Origin: Piezodorus guildinii
Taxonomy: Eukaryota; Arthropoda; Insecta; Hemiptera; Pentatomidae
Length of the DNA: 64,000 bases
NCBI GenBank assembly: GCA_023052935.1
Contig: CM041298.1
Coordinates: forward strand, 18,521,371 to 18,585,370
Direction of reading: 5' to 3'
The position numbers and the translations under genes were made by a program. Below the pieces are notes generated by a model that had not been told where the DNA came from, searched no databases, and saw only the letters and a list, made by a program, of their open reading frames with translations. Shown piece after piece: positions 62,963 through 64,000 of the stretch. Position 1 is the first letter of the stretch, and each line of letters opens with the position of its first letter.

Positions 62963-63529
62963 TTTTTTCATATATTATTAATCAGAAAAGCAGAGTCTAG
63001 ATGGCTATTGCTGTACCCCGACAAGGATTTACTAATTTTATTAAACACAACACTTTTGCAAATTTCAATAAATCAATAACTTATTGTGATAATAAATGTT
63101 AATGACATGAGACATTATAATTTATATCAGTAAGGATTAAGCCATTATTTGATTTGACAGGGTAATCTGTATTGAATTAACACCGAGGGTCCATTAGTAG
63201 TGTTCTGAGTAATAATCCAGTAATACATTGACTTGTCATAACAAATCAATTCAAAGGTCAAGTTATCAAAACGTTCACTGTATAAATTATTGAAAATAGT
63301 CCACCGCTATAGCGTTATTAATGTTTATGATAATAAAAAATAAAAAAAAGCTATTATATAATCTCTGAAATACAGTAATAAAACTGGAATTGCAATAAGC
63401 AGCGGAAAAGCTAAATTTGGGACAAAAGAGAGAAAAATCTTAAGGAAAATTATGGTACCAATCAAAAACAGTGAGGGAGAATACAGATTAAGAAGTAAAA
63501 AAAAAATACTGGCACATATCAAACAATTA
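62963..63529. other. Intergenic, no gene seen
   Basis: AT-rich, no recognised repeat or ORF. Confidence 0.45.
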
Positions 63530-64000
63530 GAAAGATTAAATTAGAAACAAATTCTATTGAGTAATATTACAATCTATCCTAATTAGGATATTTATAACAG
63601 TGATCAAGTACAAAATTCACACAATAGATACAAAACAATAAATTTATAAAATAATAATACAATACACATATATACAATAAAGAATCAATAAGAATATGTA
63701 CAAAAGTTACTCATACCTGTATACAATCCTCAAGCATACAACACGTGAGTGGAGAATCTAGCCAATATCTTCCATATTACATGTTTACAAGAGGTCTCGA
63801 GGCCACTGCCGATTCAACCTTCTAGGAGGATGGTAAGGATGTGTGGAGCTGGATAAGGATTGAGCTAGAGGATTGAGGTGATGGATAAGGTTCTGATGGA
63901 ATTTGGAGAAAGGTCGTGGTGTAAGGTATGGTTGGTGACATAATAGGGAACATTAACTATTACTTGGAGGACTTTGGATTGAATGCGTTTGATGTTAGAA
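63530..64000 (-). mobile_element. Jockey-2 fragment running off the window
   Basis: Minus strand 3' UTR and RT C-terminus of the same family as 12459-13062 (shared ...ATTCAATCCAAAGTCCTC, CCTCGAGACCTCTTGTAAA-type end). The first part is untranslated. It continues past 64000. Confidence 0.68.

Overview
This is an AT-rich stretch of eukaryotic, almost certainly insect, nuclear DNA built largely from transposable elements stacked inside one another. I see no bacterial-type gene order, rRNA or tRNA gene. The insect assignment rests on a full-length env-bearing Ty3/Gypsy element of the errantivirus type, many Jockey-clade non-LTR copies, an internally deleted mariner, and a TATA box with a TCAGT initiator at insect-type spacing in a solo LTR. 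I cannot name the species. Only three short stretches look as if they might be host exons (around 22.6-23.0 kb, 39.5-39.85 kb and 50.4-51.0 kb), all at low confidence.

Layout. 0-14.7 kb: fragments of at least three Jockey-type families, a long minus-strand CR1/L2-like ORF (3.5-5.9 kb), another non-LTR C-terminus (7.8-8.9 kb), and copies of an unclassified ~1 kb repeat ('R1k'), one of which (11.5-14.0 kb) carries Jockey and RTE insertions. 14.8-21.0 kb: a three-level nest. A CR1/L2-like 3' end is split by a Foldback-like element with 109-bp repeat arrays in its inverted arms. That element is itself split by a gag-only LTR retrotransposon with two 407-bp LTRs. 21.4-28.0 kb: Jockey copies, including the longest open one (25.48-28.02 kb, target duplication AAAAAACTTCTT). 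28.5-36.0 kb: a 7.5-kb errantivirus-like provirus on the minus strand with gag, pr-pol and env all open, near-identical LTRs, a tRNA-Lys-like primer site, and a T TTT TTA frameshift heptamer joining gag to pol. Its integrase has Asn where the third DDE residue is expected.

36-64 kb: TA microsatellites, many R1k copies, a tRNA-derived SINE, a solo LTR, and palindromic elements whose ends carry a hammerhead-ribozyme-like motif (CTGATGA, stem, GAAACG) as in Penelope-like elements. The clearest, at 52.95-55.01 kb, is a ~1.1-kb palindrome bounded by a perfect 16-bp target duplication and holding a deleted mariner in one arm. A second (55.4-58.2 kb) holds a 1.9-kb insertion. Further right an R2-like (RLE-type) C-terminus is split by an RTE fragment with a 15-bp target duplication.

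Most elements are 5'-truncated or decayed and do not work together in any pathway. The autonomous candidates are the provirus (integrase doubtful) and perhaps relatives of the Jockey family. The gag-only element, Foldback-like element, R1k, SINE and palindromes are non-autonomous. The least conventional material is the set of palindromic hammerhead-motif elements, the gag-only LTR element with an unrecognised C-terminal region, and the 3-bp target duplications seen at three separate LTR insertions.
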